A stretch of 24,302 nt of DNA, taken from the NCBI GenBank assembly GCA_964645625.1, contig CAZYAI010000037.1, forward strand, positions 1 through 24,302, read 5' to 3'. Positions 13,796 to 21,501 of this stretch are shown here, in pieces. How positions within the stretch are numbered: the stretch's first letter is position 1; every line of letters begins with the position of its first letter. The notes under the pieces were generated by a model, which saw only the letters and a program-made list of their open reading frames with translations, did not search any database and was not told where the DNA came from. This DNA comes from AB-137-C09 sp964645625. GTDB taxonomy: Bacteria; Pseudomonadota; Zetaproteobacteria; Mariprofundales; Mariprofundaceae. The translations under genes and the position numbers were made by a program.

Positions 13796-16252
13796 TTAAA
13801 CCTCTACGGTCACAGGAATATCAATGGGAGTATATTCCGTGAATGTTTGTTGTTCTTTTTCGGTATCGGCAATACGTTCTGCCCAAGGGTCTTGATCTTG
13901 CGTGAGCAAATAGGTGTGCAATCGTTCTATCAAGGCTTGGCGGTTATCCAGATCATCGACCACCGCTGCTTTGATGGATGCTAAGCCCATACGTTCTTGC
14001 CACGGTGCGCAGCGTTCGTTATGGCGACCTGTTTCTCGGTAATGCTGTAAATAGGCCTTGGCGACGGCTTCGACCTCTTCCGCTGTTTCGACAATGCAGA
14101 GCAGTTCGGTTGCCACTACATGCACACCACCATTGCCGCCCGTGCTGATCTCCCAACCACCTTCCACACCGACAATACCAATATCTTTAATCGTTGCCTC
14201 AGCACAGTTACGTGGACAACCCGATACGCCCACTTTCACCTTGGCAGGAAACCATACCCGCTCCAATTGTTTTTCTAAATGAATCCCCAGCGCGGTGGAA
14301 TCTTGCGTGCCAAAGCGACACCATGTTGAGCCCACACAGGTTTTTACCGTACGCAAGGCTTTGCCGTAGGCATAACCCGATGGCATATCCAAGTCTTTCC
14401 ACATGCTGGTAAGGTCTTCTTTTTTTACGCCTAACAAATCAATACGCTGACCGCCTGTGATTTTCACCGTAGGTACATCATATTTTTTAGCAACTGTAGC
14501 AATACGAATTAAATCATCAGGCGTGGTTTCTCCGCCGTAAATGCGTGGAATCACCGAGAAAGTACCATCCTTTTGGATGTTGGCGTGCATTTTTTCGTTG
14601 GCAATGCGTGAAGTACGGTCTTCCTCTGCATCTTTAGGCCATATCATGGTGACATAATAGTTCAAAGCAGGACGGCACACCTGGCAGCCCTCACCATTCC
14701 AATCCAAAACGTGCATTATCTCACGCACCTGGGTGAGCTTCTTATGTTTAATCTGTTCTTTGACCTGCTCGTGGTTCAGTTCCGTACAGGTACAAATAGG
14801 GTCGTGTTCGGATTCCACAAACGCTGTACCTAAGGTTGATGCCAAAATTTGATCCACTAAACCAGCACAACCACCACATGAACCTGCCGCCTTGGTACAG
14901 GCCGTGATTGCTTTGCGTGTGGTCAAACCATCTTTAATGATAGCATCGACGATATGCTTTTTGGTAATGCCGTTGCAGCCGCATACGACGGTATCATCCG
15001 CCATAGCCGATGCGAGGTCTTCACCAGAATGACCTGCATCACCTAAACCACTGGCAGAAAATAACAGGGTTGAGCGCAAATCCGATACATCTTTGCCGTC
15101 TTGCATCCATTGGAAAAAGGTGGGACCATCGGCGGTGTCACCAAACATGACTACGCCTTTGATTTTATCATCTTCCAACACCATTTTTTTATACACGCCG
15201 CCGACTTTGTCCATCAGTTCAATAACATCAGCCCCTGGTGTACCCATGAAATCGCCAGCGGAAAACACATCCACACCAGAGATTTTTAGTTTGGTGGAGA
15301 CCACTGAACCTTCATAAGCTTTCAAGCCCTGACCTGTAATCATATAAGCAAGGGTTTTACCCTGTTCAAATAAGGGGGCAACCAAGCCATAGGCAATGCC
15401 GCGATGCTCTGCACATTCACCCACGGCATAGACGGAAGGATCAGTAACCGACTGCATATAATCATTCACCACGATGCCACGGTTGCAAAACAGTCCCGAT
15501 TCTTTTGCCAATGCGGTGTTGGGGCGAATACCCACTGCCATAATCAATAAATCACAGTCCAAGGATGAGCCATCTTTGAATGTTAATCCTGTAACTCGGT
15601 CATCACCCACTACTTCTGTGGTCAGGGTAGATGTTTTAAAGCTCATACCCTGTTTTTCTAAATCGCCACGTAACATGCTGCCAGCAATGGAATCCAACTG
15701 CATGTTCATCAAAGTTGCTTGGTCGTGAATAACGGTAACATCCATACCCAAGTGCAATAAGCCCTTAGCAGCTTCCAAGCCCAGCAACCCCCCACCAATG
15801 ACCGCTGCTTTTTTGTACGTTTTAGCCGCTTCGACCATGGCATCGCAATCATCAATATCACGGAACGCCATCACGCCTGTTTTGTCGTGACCTGGAATGG
15901 GGATGATAAAGGGGTTCGAACCAGTGGCAATAATTAAATTATCGTAAGGGGTTTCTGTACCATCTTCGGCGACAACTTTTTTATACCCACGATGGATCGC
16001 TTGAATACGTGTGCCTAAATGTAACGTAATATGATGTTCGGCATACCATTGCTCATCGTTGAGGATGATGTCATCAATCGTCGTATCACCCGCTAAGACA
16101 GGTGAAAGCATAATGCGATTGTAGTTAGGGTACTTTTCCGCACCAAAAATAGTAATGTCAAACAGGTCGGGATTGCTGTTGAGAATTTCTTCGATGGCAC
16201 GCACACCAGCCATACCGTTGCCAATCATGACTAATTTTTTCTTCGTGGACAT
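13796..16252 (-). CDS. nirB: Nitrite reductase (NADH) large subunit NirB
   Basis: Cytoplasmic siroheme enzyme reducing nitrite to ammonium with NADH. Domain order: FAD/NAD-binding oxidoreductase (IGNGMAG near residue 10; IGGGLLGLEAAKGL near 150), two BFD-like [2Fe-2S] modules (CGCNG...CGGC around 421-460; CTCTE...CQVC around 490-530), ferredoxin-like half domain, and the siroheme/4Fe-4S domain with CVGSTWCRFG (near 640) and GCPRNCAEA (near 677). 818 aa is a normal length. AGGAG lies 9 nt before ATG 16252. It is the first gene of nirB-nirD-nasA and is driven by a sigma-54-type promoter at 16287-16302. Confidence 0.96.
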   Translation of the reverse strand: MSTKKKLVMIGNGMAGVRAIEEILNSNPDLFDITIFGAEKYPNYNRIMLSPVLAGDTTIDDIILNDEQWYAEHHITLHLGTRIQAIHRGYKKVVAEDGTETPYDNLIIATGSNPFIIPIPGHDKTGVMAFRDIDDCDAMVEAAKTYKKAAVIGGGLLGLEAAKGLLHLGMDVTVIHDQATLMNMQLDSIAGSMLRGDLEKQGMSFKTSTLTTEVVGDDRVTGLTFKDGSSLDCDLLIMAVGIRPNTALAKESGLFCNRGIVVNDYMQSVTDPSVYAVGECAEHRGIAYGLVAPLFEQGKTLAYMITGQGLKAYEGSVVSTKLKISGVDVFSAGDFMGTPGADVIELMDKVGGVYKKMVLEDDKIKGVVMFGDTADGPTFFQWMQDGKDVSDLRSTLLFSASGLGDAGHSGEDLASAMADDTVVCGCNGITKKHIVDAIIKDGLTTRKAITACTKAAGSCGGCAGLVDQILASTLGTAFVESEHDPICTCTELNHEQVKEQIKHKKLTQVREIMHVLDWNGEGCQVCRPALNYYVTMIWPKDAEEDRTSRIANEKMHANIQKDGTFSVIPRIYGGETTPDDLIRIATVAKKYDVPTVKITGGQRIDLLGVKKEDLTSMWKDLDMPSGYAYGKALRTVKTCVGSTWCRFGTQDSTALGIHLEKQLERVWFPAKVKVGVSGCPRNCAEATIKDIGIVGVEGGWEISTGGNGGVHVVATELLCIVETAEEVEAVAKAYLQHYRETGRHNERCAPWQERMGLASIKAAVVDDLDNRQALIERLHTYLLTQDQDPWAERIADTEKEQQTFTEYTPIDIPVTVEV

Positions 16253-16286
16253 TGTTATTCACTCCTAAGGGGAACTACGACCTATA

Positions 16287-16302
16287 AGCAAGTCGTATGC
16301 CA
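16287..16302 (-). promoter_or_regulatory. Sigma-54 promoter of nirB-nirD-nasA
   Basis: On the - strand the sequence TGGCATACGACTTGCT fits the -24/-12 consensus TGGCAC-N5-TTGCW with one change (C to T). It is about 35 nt upstream of the nirB start codon and leaves room for a ~25-nt leader with AGGAG. The narK promoter at 17759-17774 is identical except at one spacer base. Sigma-54 promoters here imply nitrogen control by an NtrC-type activator encoded elsewhere. Confidence 0.78.
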
Positions 16303-16426
16303 AAAAAAGAAGCTGGTTTTATTATGTTACTTCAGTATTTTGCCTATTAAATAATCAATTGCTGGTAACTTTTTAACCATCTCACTGTGATGCAGTCCTA
16401 CTTCTCAAGGGGGTATCCTGCGACAA

Positions 16427-16441
16427 ATGTTTTGAAAACAT
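16427..16441. promoter_or_regulatory. 15-nt perfect palindrome upstream of the nirB promoter
   Basis: ATGTTTT-G-AAAACAT lies about 125 nt upstream of the nirB sigma-54 site, a distance at which enhancer-type activators bind. It does not match the NtrC consensus well, so the bound factor is unknown. Confidence 0.35.
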
Positions 16442-16486
16442 GATCCAGCTTTCGTGACTATTCAGGGCTCCTGACCTTCGCATCTT

Positions 16487-16532
16487 GTGGGTTTATCCCA
16501 CTTGCCTACAATTTGCAACACAAGTGGGATAA
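16487..16532 (+). promoter_or_regulatory. Three-arm inverted repeat just before the nucleotidyltransferase gene
   Basis: TTATCCCACTTG (16493-16504) and CAAGTGGGATAA (16521-16532) are perfect 12-bp arms with a 16-nt loop. A further GTGGG at 16487-16491 can pair with the same CCCAC (16497-16501). The two pairings exclude each other, like an attenuator, or this is a pair of operator half-sites. The right arm ends 5 nt before the start codon, so it could control translation or be an autoregulatory site. Confidence 0.5.
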
Positions 16533-16537
16533 TAAAT

Positions 16538-17563
16538 ATGCGTATGATTGATTTAAGATCGGAACAGATTCGAGAAAAGGTGAATATTAGTCAGATCTAT
16601 ATGGCCTATATTGAGGCAGTAGCGCGGCAGAATAAATACAAAGGCGGCATGACGTGGAAAACGGTTTCGGGTAAACAGTACTTATACCGTAGAGTGAATG
16701 GAGCGTGGAAAAGTCTTGGCGTTCGCTCGTCTGAGACAGAAAAAACGTATGATGTGTTCATCGCAGGTAGAGCGCATGCTGCCGACAGGGTTGCTAAGTT
16801 GCGAGAGCAAATTGATGTAGGCGCACGCTTTGCCAAAGCCTCGCTCATCAATCGCGTTCCTACCACAGTGTCTGCCATCATCAGGCAAATTCGCAAAGCA
16901 GGTATGATGAATAGCCTGTCGGTTATAGGAACACATGCTATTTATGTATATGAGTCGTTGGCAGGTGTGATGGTGATGCCTGAGTTGATGGCTACCGCTG
17001 ATGTTGATTTCCTTTGGGATAACAGAGTAAAAATGAAATGGGGCAGCGACGTAGGTATCAACGGATTTCTATCAGTATTACAAAAGTCTGACCGCAGCTT
17101 TGAGAAAACAAAACAGGCGTTTCGTGCGGTGAATCAGGATGGGTTTCTTGTTGACCTAATTATTGCCGAAGAAAAAGCTATGATCGCTTCTCCTCACAAG
17201 CAAATGGGAAACGCGTATGACTTAAAGGCAACAGAGATTGGTAGCCTTCGCTGGCTTATTCACTCACCGAAAGTGGAAGCTGTCGTCATTGATGCAAAGG
17301 GCTACCCCATTTTGATGAAATCACCTGACCCACGTTGTTTTGCTATCCATAAACTATGGTTAAGTGAACAACCTACGAGAAGTCATGAAAAGTCTATTCG
17401 GGACAGGGAGCAGGCAATCACCATCGCTGAAATGATTATTCAGTATATGCCACAATTCAGATTTAGCATGGAGGAATTGAAGATGTTTCCCAAAAGCATC
17501 GCTCAAAAAGGCATGGATTTAAGCAATAACACCGTAGCTCCTGATCCAAATGACGTTTATTAA
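16538..17563 (+). CDS. Nucleotidyltransferase-fold protein (NTP_transf_8-like), function unknown
   Basis: A 341-aa protein from ATG 16538. The central region VIGTHAIYVYESLAGV (about 128-143) followed by ATADVDFLWD (about 152-161, with the DxD-type D155 and D157) and FRAVNQDGFLVDLI matches the uncharacterised nucleotidyltransferase family NTP_transf_8 (PF12281), in which the two aspartates would bind metal. The N-terminal ~80 residues look like the usual family lead-in with a basic YLYRRVNGAWKSLG segment. No close function is known. The frame is open from 16487, but that extension runs through the upstream inverted repeat and has no binding site. The gene splits the intergenic region between the divergent nirB and narK promoters, so it is probably an insertion. 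Confidence 0.72.
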   Translation: MRMIDLRSEQIREKVNISQIYMAYIEAVARQNKYKGGMTWKTVSGKQYLYRRVNGAWKSLGVRSSETEKTYDVFIAGRAHAADRVAKLREQIDVGARFAKASLINRVPTTVSAIIRQIRKAGMMNSLSVIGTHAIYVYESLAGVMVMPELMATADVDFLWDNRVKMKWGSDVGINGFLSVLQKSDRSFEKTKQAFRAVNQDGFLVDLIIAEEKAMIASPHKQMGNAYDLKATEIGSLRWLIHSPKVEAVVIDAKGYPILMKSPDPRCFAIHKLWLSEQPTRSHEKSIRDREQAITIAEMIIQYMPQFRFSMEELKMFPKSIAQKGMDLSNNTVAPDPNDVY

Positions 17564-17597
17564 CACCACTTTATTAAGGGTGCTGTTTTTTCTTTAT
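17564..17597 (+). terminator. Possible weak intrinsic terminator after the nucleotidyltransferase gene
   Basis: A short CACC (17564-17567)/GGTG (17579-17582) stem is followed by GTTTTTTCTTT. The stem is short, so this is tentative, but the position right after the stop codon and the T-run fit. Confidence 0.35.
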
Positions 17598-17611
17598 TGC
17601 CTACTTAAAAG

Positions 17612-17718
17612 CCAAGGAGCGATGAAAAAATAGTCATTCGGGGGATCCTTCATGCCTTGGTTTACACTTTACCCTGGTTGTATTGCATGTTTTTGGCAAA
17701 GCAATGTTGGGATTTGCC
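17612..17718. promoter_or_regulatory. Inverted repeats upstream of the narK promoter
   Basis: CCAAGG-N4-ATGAA (17612-17626) faces TTCAT-G-CCTTGG (17649-17660); further on ATTGC/GCAAT (17682-17686, 17701-17705) overlaps GGCAAA/TTTGCC (17695-17700, 17713-17718). They lie 40-150 nt upstream of the sigma-54 promoter, the place of activator binding sites. If transcription instead starts further upstream, they would be leader hairpins. Confidence 0.35.
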
Positions 17719-17758
17719 TCGTTCGCCACTGTTTCTAAACTCTTTTTAATTATTCTTT

Positions 17759-17774
17759 TGGCATACGCCTTGCT
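17759..17774 (+). promoter_or_regulatory. Sigma-54 promoter of narK
   Basis: TGGCATACGCCTTGCT matches TGGCAC-N5-TTGCW with one change. The expected start of transcription is about 12 nt further on, leaving a ~30-nt leader that contains GAGGAG before ATG 17816. It is the twin of the nirB promoter. Confidence 0.8.
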
Positions 17775-17815
17775 TGTGCTGTGTCAAAGCGAAAAAACAA
17801 AGAGGAGTTTTACTT

Positions 17816-19321
17816 ATGTCCATCATCGGCGTTGATCACGGCAAGATCAATTTATTTTCATTCACAGGGAAGATGAAAATTCTTCACATGTCATGGCTGG
17901 CATTTTTTATCAGCTTTGTTGTATGGTTTAACTTTGCCCCCTTAATGGCATCTATCCGCGAAACATTTGGCTTATCCGATCAAGAAGTGAAGCTGCTACT
18001 GATTTTGAATGTGGCATTAACCATTCCTGCTCGCATTGTTATTGGTATGTTGGTGGATAAATATGGACCAAAGATCACTTTTTCGGTGTTGCTTGCTGCA
18101 TCCAGTATCTTGTGTTTCTTATTTGCTTTTTCTCAAAGTTACGCCGAACTTGCGACCTACCGATTTTTACTCGGCTTTGTTGGTGCTGGCTTTGTCATTG
18201 GTATCCGTTTGGTGTCAGAATGGTTCCCTGCTAAGCAGGTAGGAGCTGCTGAAGGGATTTACGGCGGTTGGGGGAACTTTGGTTCAGCCGCTGCGGCGAT
18301 GAGTCTGCCTGTGATTGCTTTATGGATTGGCGGTGATAATGGCTGGCGTTGGGCTGTAGCTTCTACTGGTGCATTAGCATTGCTGTTCTCGGTGATTTTC
18401 TTTTTCTCGGTGAGTAATAACCCGAAAGGAACGACTTATTTTCGTCCTAAAAACCTTGGTGCTATGGAAGTTAGTAGCAAGGGTGATTTTTACCTTTATT
18501 GCCTGATGACTGCGCCGCTTTATATCGCACTTGCTGTCTTGGCGTGGAAAATTGGCCCTGCTAACTTGAATATTTTTTCTGCTGTCATCACCTATGGTAT
18601 TTATGTTGCTTTGTTTGCTCTGTATGCTTATCAAGTATGGAGGATTTATGTGATCAACAAAGCTTTGTTTGCAGCTAATGCGCGACCTGTTGCCGAAATT
18701 CATCGCTATCAATTCAAACAGGTGGCTGCCTTAAATCTGTCGTACATGATTACCTTTGGTTCGGAGCTGGCTGTCATCTCAATGTTACCCCTCTTTTTCT
18801 TCGACATGTTTAAAGAAACAGCGCATCTGTCCATTACGCAAGCGGGCTTGATTGCCGCAGTGTTTGCAGGCTTAAACCTTGTGATGCGACCTGCTGGTGG
18901 TTATTTCAGCGATAAATTTGGTCGCAAACTCACGTTGAGTGTGACGTTGGGTGGTTTAGCACTGGGGTATTTCCTTATGGCACAAGTCGATGGTTCATGG
19001 TCGATTCCTACAGCGGTTGTGGTCATGGTCATCGCTTCGTTGTTTGTTAATGCAGGTAATGGCGCGGTCTATGCCGTCGTTCCCTTGGTTAAACGTCGTT
19101 TGACAGGGCAGGTTGCAGGAACAACAGGTGCGTTTGGTAATGTCGGCGGCGTTACTTTCCTTACGGTATTATCATTTGTTTCCTCACAAGCCTTTTTTAT
19201 GACCATCGCAGCGGCGGCATTGGTGGTGTTCTTATTGGTTTTGTGGCTGCTGGAAGAACCAAAAGGCTTTATGTACGAAGAAAATGATGATGGTACGATT
19301 GAAAAGATTCAGTTACATTGA
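17816..19321 (+). CDS. narK: MFS nitrate/nitrite transporter (NarK/NasA family)
   Basis: A 501-aa inner-membrane carrier of the nitrate/nitrite porter family with about twelve hydrophobic segments. Family signatures: GIYGGWGNFGSAAAAM in the first half and GTTGAFGNVGGVTFLT in the second (the two nitrate signature motifs), plus RFLLGFVGAGFVIGIRL carrying the substrate-binding arginine and the MFS loop DKYGPK. I choose ATG 17816, which has GAGGAG nine bases upstream and follows the sigma-54 promoter by 42 nt; the frame is open from 17774 but that overlaps the promoter. With nirB, nasA and the kinase around it, this is the assimilatory nitrate uptake carrier and a second route besides the ABC system. 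Confidence 0.94.
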   Translation: MSIIGVDHGKINLFSFTGKMKILHMSWLAFFISFVVWFNFAPLMASIRETFGLSDQEVKLLLILNVALTIPARIVIGMLVDKYGPKITFSVLLAASSILCFLFAFSQSYAELATYRFLLGFVGAGFVIGIRLVSEWFPAKQVGAAEGIYGGWGNFGSAAAAMSLPVIALWIGGDNGWRWAVASTGALALLFSVIFFFSVSNNPKGTTYFRPKNLGAMEVSSKGDFYLYCLMTAPLYIALAVLAWKIGPANLNIFSAVITYGIYVALFALYAYQVWRIYVINKALFAANARPVAEIHRYQFKQVAALNLSYMITFGSELAVISMLPLFFFDMFKETAHLSITQAGLIAAVFAGLNLVMRPAGGYFSDKFGRKLTLSVTLGGLALGYFLMAQVDGSWSIPTAVVVMVIASLFVNAGNGAVYAVVPLVKRRLTGQVAGTTGAFGNVGGVTFLTVLSFVSSQAFFMTIAAAALVVFLLVLWLLEEPKGFMYEENDDGTIEKIQLH

Positions 19322-19334
19322 AGGTGGTTCCAGC

Positions 19335-21125
19335 ATGAGTGAGAAAGGCAGTGTAAGTAATCAATTGTTGGCAGAAGTTGGGCAATGCTCTAAGGCTGGG
19401 GTAAAGCAAGAAAACGAAGATTGCTGCGGTATTCATCTGCCTACAGGTATGGATCTCACTCATCGAGGTATAACACTGGTAATGGCCGATGGGGTAGGTT
19501 CTAGTGAAGCTGGTCGTGAAGCAAGTGAATACTGTGTACAAGGATTTATTGCTGATTATTACAGTACGCCATTGTCTTGGGGGGTGAAAACTGCGGGGAA
19601 AAGGGTTGTTGATGCTCTTAACTCGTGGCTGTATAACCAAGGGCAACAGCGTTATGCCTCGGAACTTAGCTTAGCATCAACGTTGGCAGTATTAATTATG
19701 AAGTCTACGACGGCGCATATTTTCCATGTTGGTGATTCACGTGTGTACCGTATTCGGAATGGTCATATTTGCTGCTTAACTAAAGATCATCGACTGATCA
19801 TTGATCGTAATAAAAGCTATTTAGCACGCGCTATGGGGGGGGAGTCATCAGTACAATGTGATTATAACTCTTATGCTGTTGAAGTTGGTGACTATTATAT
19901 ACTCACCAGTGATGGTATTCATGAGTTTTTATCGGATGATGCATTATTGTCTTTAACTATTGATAAAGATGATATTAATGCTGCATTGATGAATATTACA
20001 TTGTCAGATAATCAAGCTGAATCAGCAGTTGGCAAAATGGAATATCTAGCAAATAAAATAGTTTCTGCAGCACTTCAGGCAGGTAGTGATGACAACGCAA
20101 GTTGCCAAGTTATACATATTCAACAACTCCCTAATCAAGATGTGAATGAGTATTTGCGCGAGTTACTGTCATTACCCTTTCCACCTACTTTATCAGCAGG
20201 AATGGTGCTGGATGGTTATCGCATTATTCGGGAGATCCATGCTAGTAAAACCATTCAAATTTATCTTGCCGAAGATATGGAGTACCACGATACCGTGGTT
20301 ATCAAGACACCATCTGTAAACTTTGAAGATGACCCCGTCTATATCGACCGTTTTTTGCATGAAGTATGGGTAGGGCGACGTATTCAGAGTCCTCATGTGT
20401 TAAAAGTTTACCAAGTGCGCCGTAAACGTAGTTGTTTATATTATGTAACCGAGTATTTGCAAGGCCATTCCTTAGCGCAGTGGATACTTGATCATCCAGA
20501 ACCTGATTTGGCAGAGGTTCGTGAGATTATACATCAGTTGATTAAAGGATTGCGTGCGTTCCATCGTCGGGAAATGGTACATCAAGATATTAAATCTGAA
20601 AATATTATGATTGATTCGCATGGTACGGTGAAAATAATTGATTTCGGTTCCACTCAAGTTGCAGGGCTGAAGGAGGTTTACACTCCCTTGGAGCAAACTT
20701 ATATTGAAGGCACTAGTAACTACATTGCGCCAGAATTGTTTGATGGTTATGAAGGTACACCGTCCAGCGATATGTATTCCCTTGGCGTAACTCTGTATGA
20801 AATGCTCAGTGGTGGTCACTTTCCTTATGGAGCTATGAGCGAGGCAAAGCCTAATCCATGTCACGATTATCGATCATTACGTCATTACAATAAGAACATC
20901 CCTATCTGGATGGATCGTGCTATAGAAAAATCAGTATTGAAAAGTCCATCGCGTCGTTATGATACGTTTTCTGAGTTTGAACAAGACTTATGTGTACCTA
21001 ATGCTGCATTGATGACTGCAGATGTGCCATTGATTGAGCGCGATCCTGTAGCTTTTTGGCGCACACTTTCAATACTTTTATTGTTGGTTGTAATCAGTTT
21101 ACTATTGGTTCCTGGGTTTAAGTGA
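19335..21125 (+). CDS. PP2C-type phosphatase - Ser/Thr protein kinase fusion, membrane-anchored
   Basis: A 596-aa bifunctional signalling protein. Residues ~10-270 are a PP2C phosphatase with NED (27-29), ADGVG (51-55), HVGDSRVYR, LTSDGIHEF and GSDDNAS, the metal-binding aspartates being present. Residues ~290-550 are a Hanks-type kinase: VVIKTP lysine (K324), catalytic loop HQDIKSEN (416-423, HQD instead of HRD), DFG (436-438) and APE. The glycine-rich loop is degenerate. One hydrophobic segment ends the protein (about 575-593), placing both domains in the cytoplasm. AAGGTGG near 19322-19328 supports ATG 19335, 13 nt after narK. The same fusion next to nasA-type transporters and nirB is known in Pseudomonas. 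Its substrate is unknown; the context suggests control of nitrate uptake or reduction. Confidence 0.92.
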   Translation: MSEKGSVSNQLLAEVGQCSKAGVKQENEDCCGIHLPTGMDLTHRGITLVMADGVGSSEAGREASEYCVQGFIADYYSTPLSWGVKTAGKRVVDALNSWLYNQGQQRYASELSLASTLAVLIMKSTTAHIFHVGDSRVYRIRNGHICCLTKDHRLIIDRNKSYLARAMGGESSVQCDYNSYAVEVGDYYILTSDGIHEFLSDDALLSLTIDKDDINAALMNITLSDNQAESAVGKMEYLANKIVSAALQAGSDDNASCQVIHIQQLPNQDVNEYLRELLSLPFPPTLSAGMVLDGYRIIREIHASKTIQIYLAEDMEYHDTVVIKTPSVNFEDDPVYIDRFLHEVWVGRRIQSPHVLKVYQVRRKRSCLYYVTEYLQGHSLAQWILDHPEPDLAEVREIIHQLIKGLRAFHRREMVHQDIKSENIMIDSHGTVKIIDFGSTQVAGLKEVYTPLEQTYIEGTSNYIAPELFDGYEGTPSSDMYSLGVTLYEMLSGGHFPYGAMSEAKPNPCHDYRSLRHYNKNIPIWMDRAIEKSVLKSPSRRYDTFSEFEQDLCVPNAALMTADVPLIERDPVAFWRTLSILLLLVVISLLLVPGFK

Positions 21126-21131
21126 TGATTT

Positions 21132-21161
21132 AAAGGGGTCAGGCTTGAAAAGTTGAACTTT
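21132..21161 (+). repeat. RAYT-associated repeat, copy A
   Basis: GGGGTCAGGCTTGAAAAGTT followed by GAACTTT, just after the kinase stop codon. Copies B (22337-22368, same orientation) and C (23325-23353, inverted) share the GTCAGGCTTGAAAAGTTGA core. The unit contains an internal AAAGTT/AACTTT hairpin. Between here and 21219 an imperfect GGCAT-GAT/ATCATGCC hairpin (around 21181-21211) could end the two convergent transcripts. Confidence 0.75.
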
Positions 21162-21219
21162 CAATAATGTTACCAGGCTTCGGCATTGATGGTTTTATCG
21201 CTTATCATGCCAGACCCAC

Positions 21220-21501
21220 TCACTTTTTATTCAACAGATAAATAGCCAGCCCCACCAAGCCTACCGCCAACAATGCACCTGCGGTATTATCTTTGTTTTC
21301 ATCAACAAAGTAGCGGCTGTGGGTACGCTTAAGGGCATCAATAGAGTCGGCTTCAAAGACCACCACTTCCATTTCATGGCGGTTACTCAAAAAGTATTGC
21401 TGCTCCTTTTGTAGGCAGGTGGTTTGTGCCACGGCATAGTTGGAGTATTCCCAACATTGGGTTTTTTTGGTGGTGCGATTGTGCTCAATGAGATAATACA
21501 T
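21220..21501 (-). CDS. Small membrane-anchored protein of unknown function, partner of the RelA/SpoT gene
   Basis: A 93-aa protein with a soluble N-terminal ~68 residues (start MYYLIEHNRTTKKTQCWEYS, two cysteines at 16 and 29) and one C-terminal membrane segment (about TAGALLAVGLVGLAIYLL) followed by NKK. I do not recognise a named family. GGGGAGG nine bases before ATG 21501 is a strong binding site that lies inside the preceding RelA/SpoT gene; the two genes overlap by 17 nt, so they are translated from one mRNA. It may regulate, anchor or neutralise the synthetase; this is inference from overlap only. Confidence 0.72.
   Translation of the reverse strand: MYYLIEHNRTTKKTQCWEYSNYAVAQTTCLQKEQQYFLSNRHEMEVVVFEADSIDALKRTHSRYFVDENKDNTAGALLAVGLVGLAIYLLNKK

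Noticed and set aside
16276..16297. TACGAC/GTCGTA inverted repeat as a nirB leader hairpin
   Set aside because: It overlaps the sigma-54 promoter, so it would not be wholly transcribed; probably a chance match.
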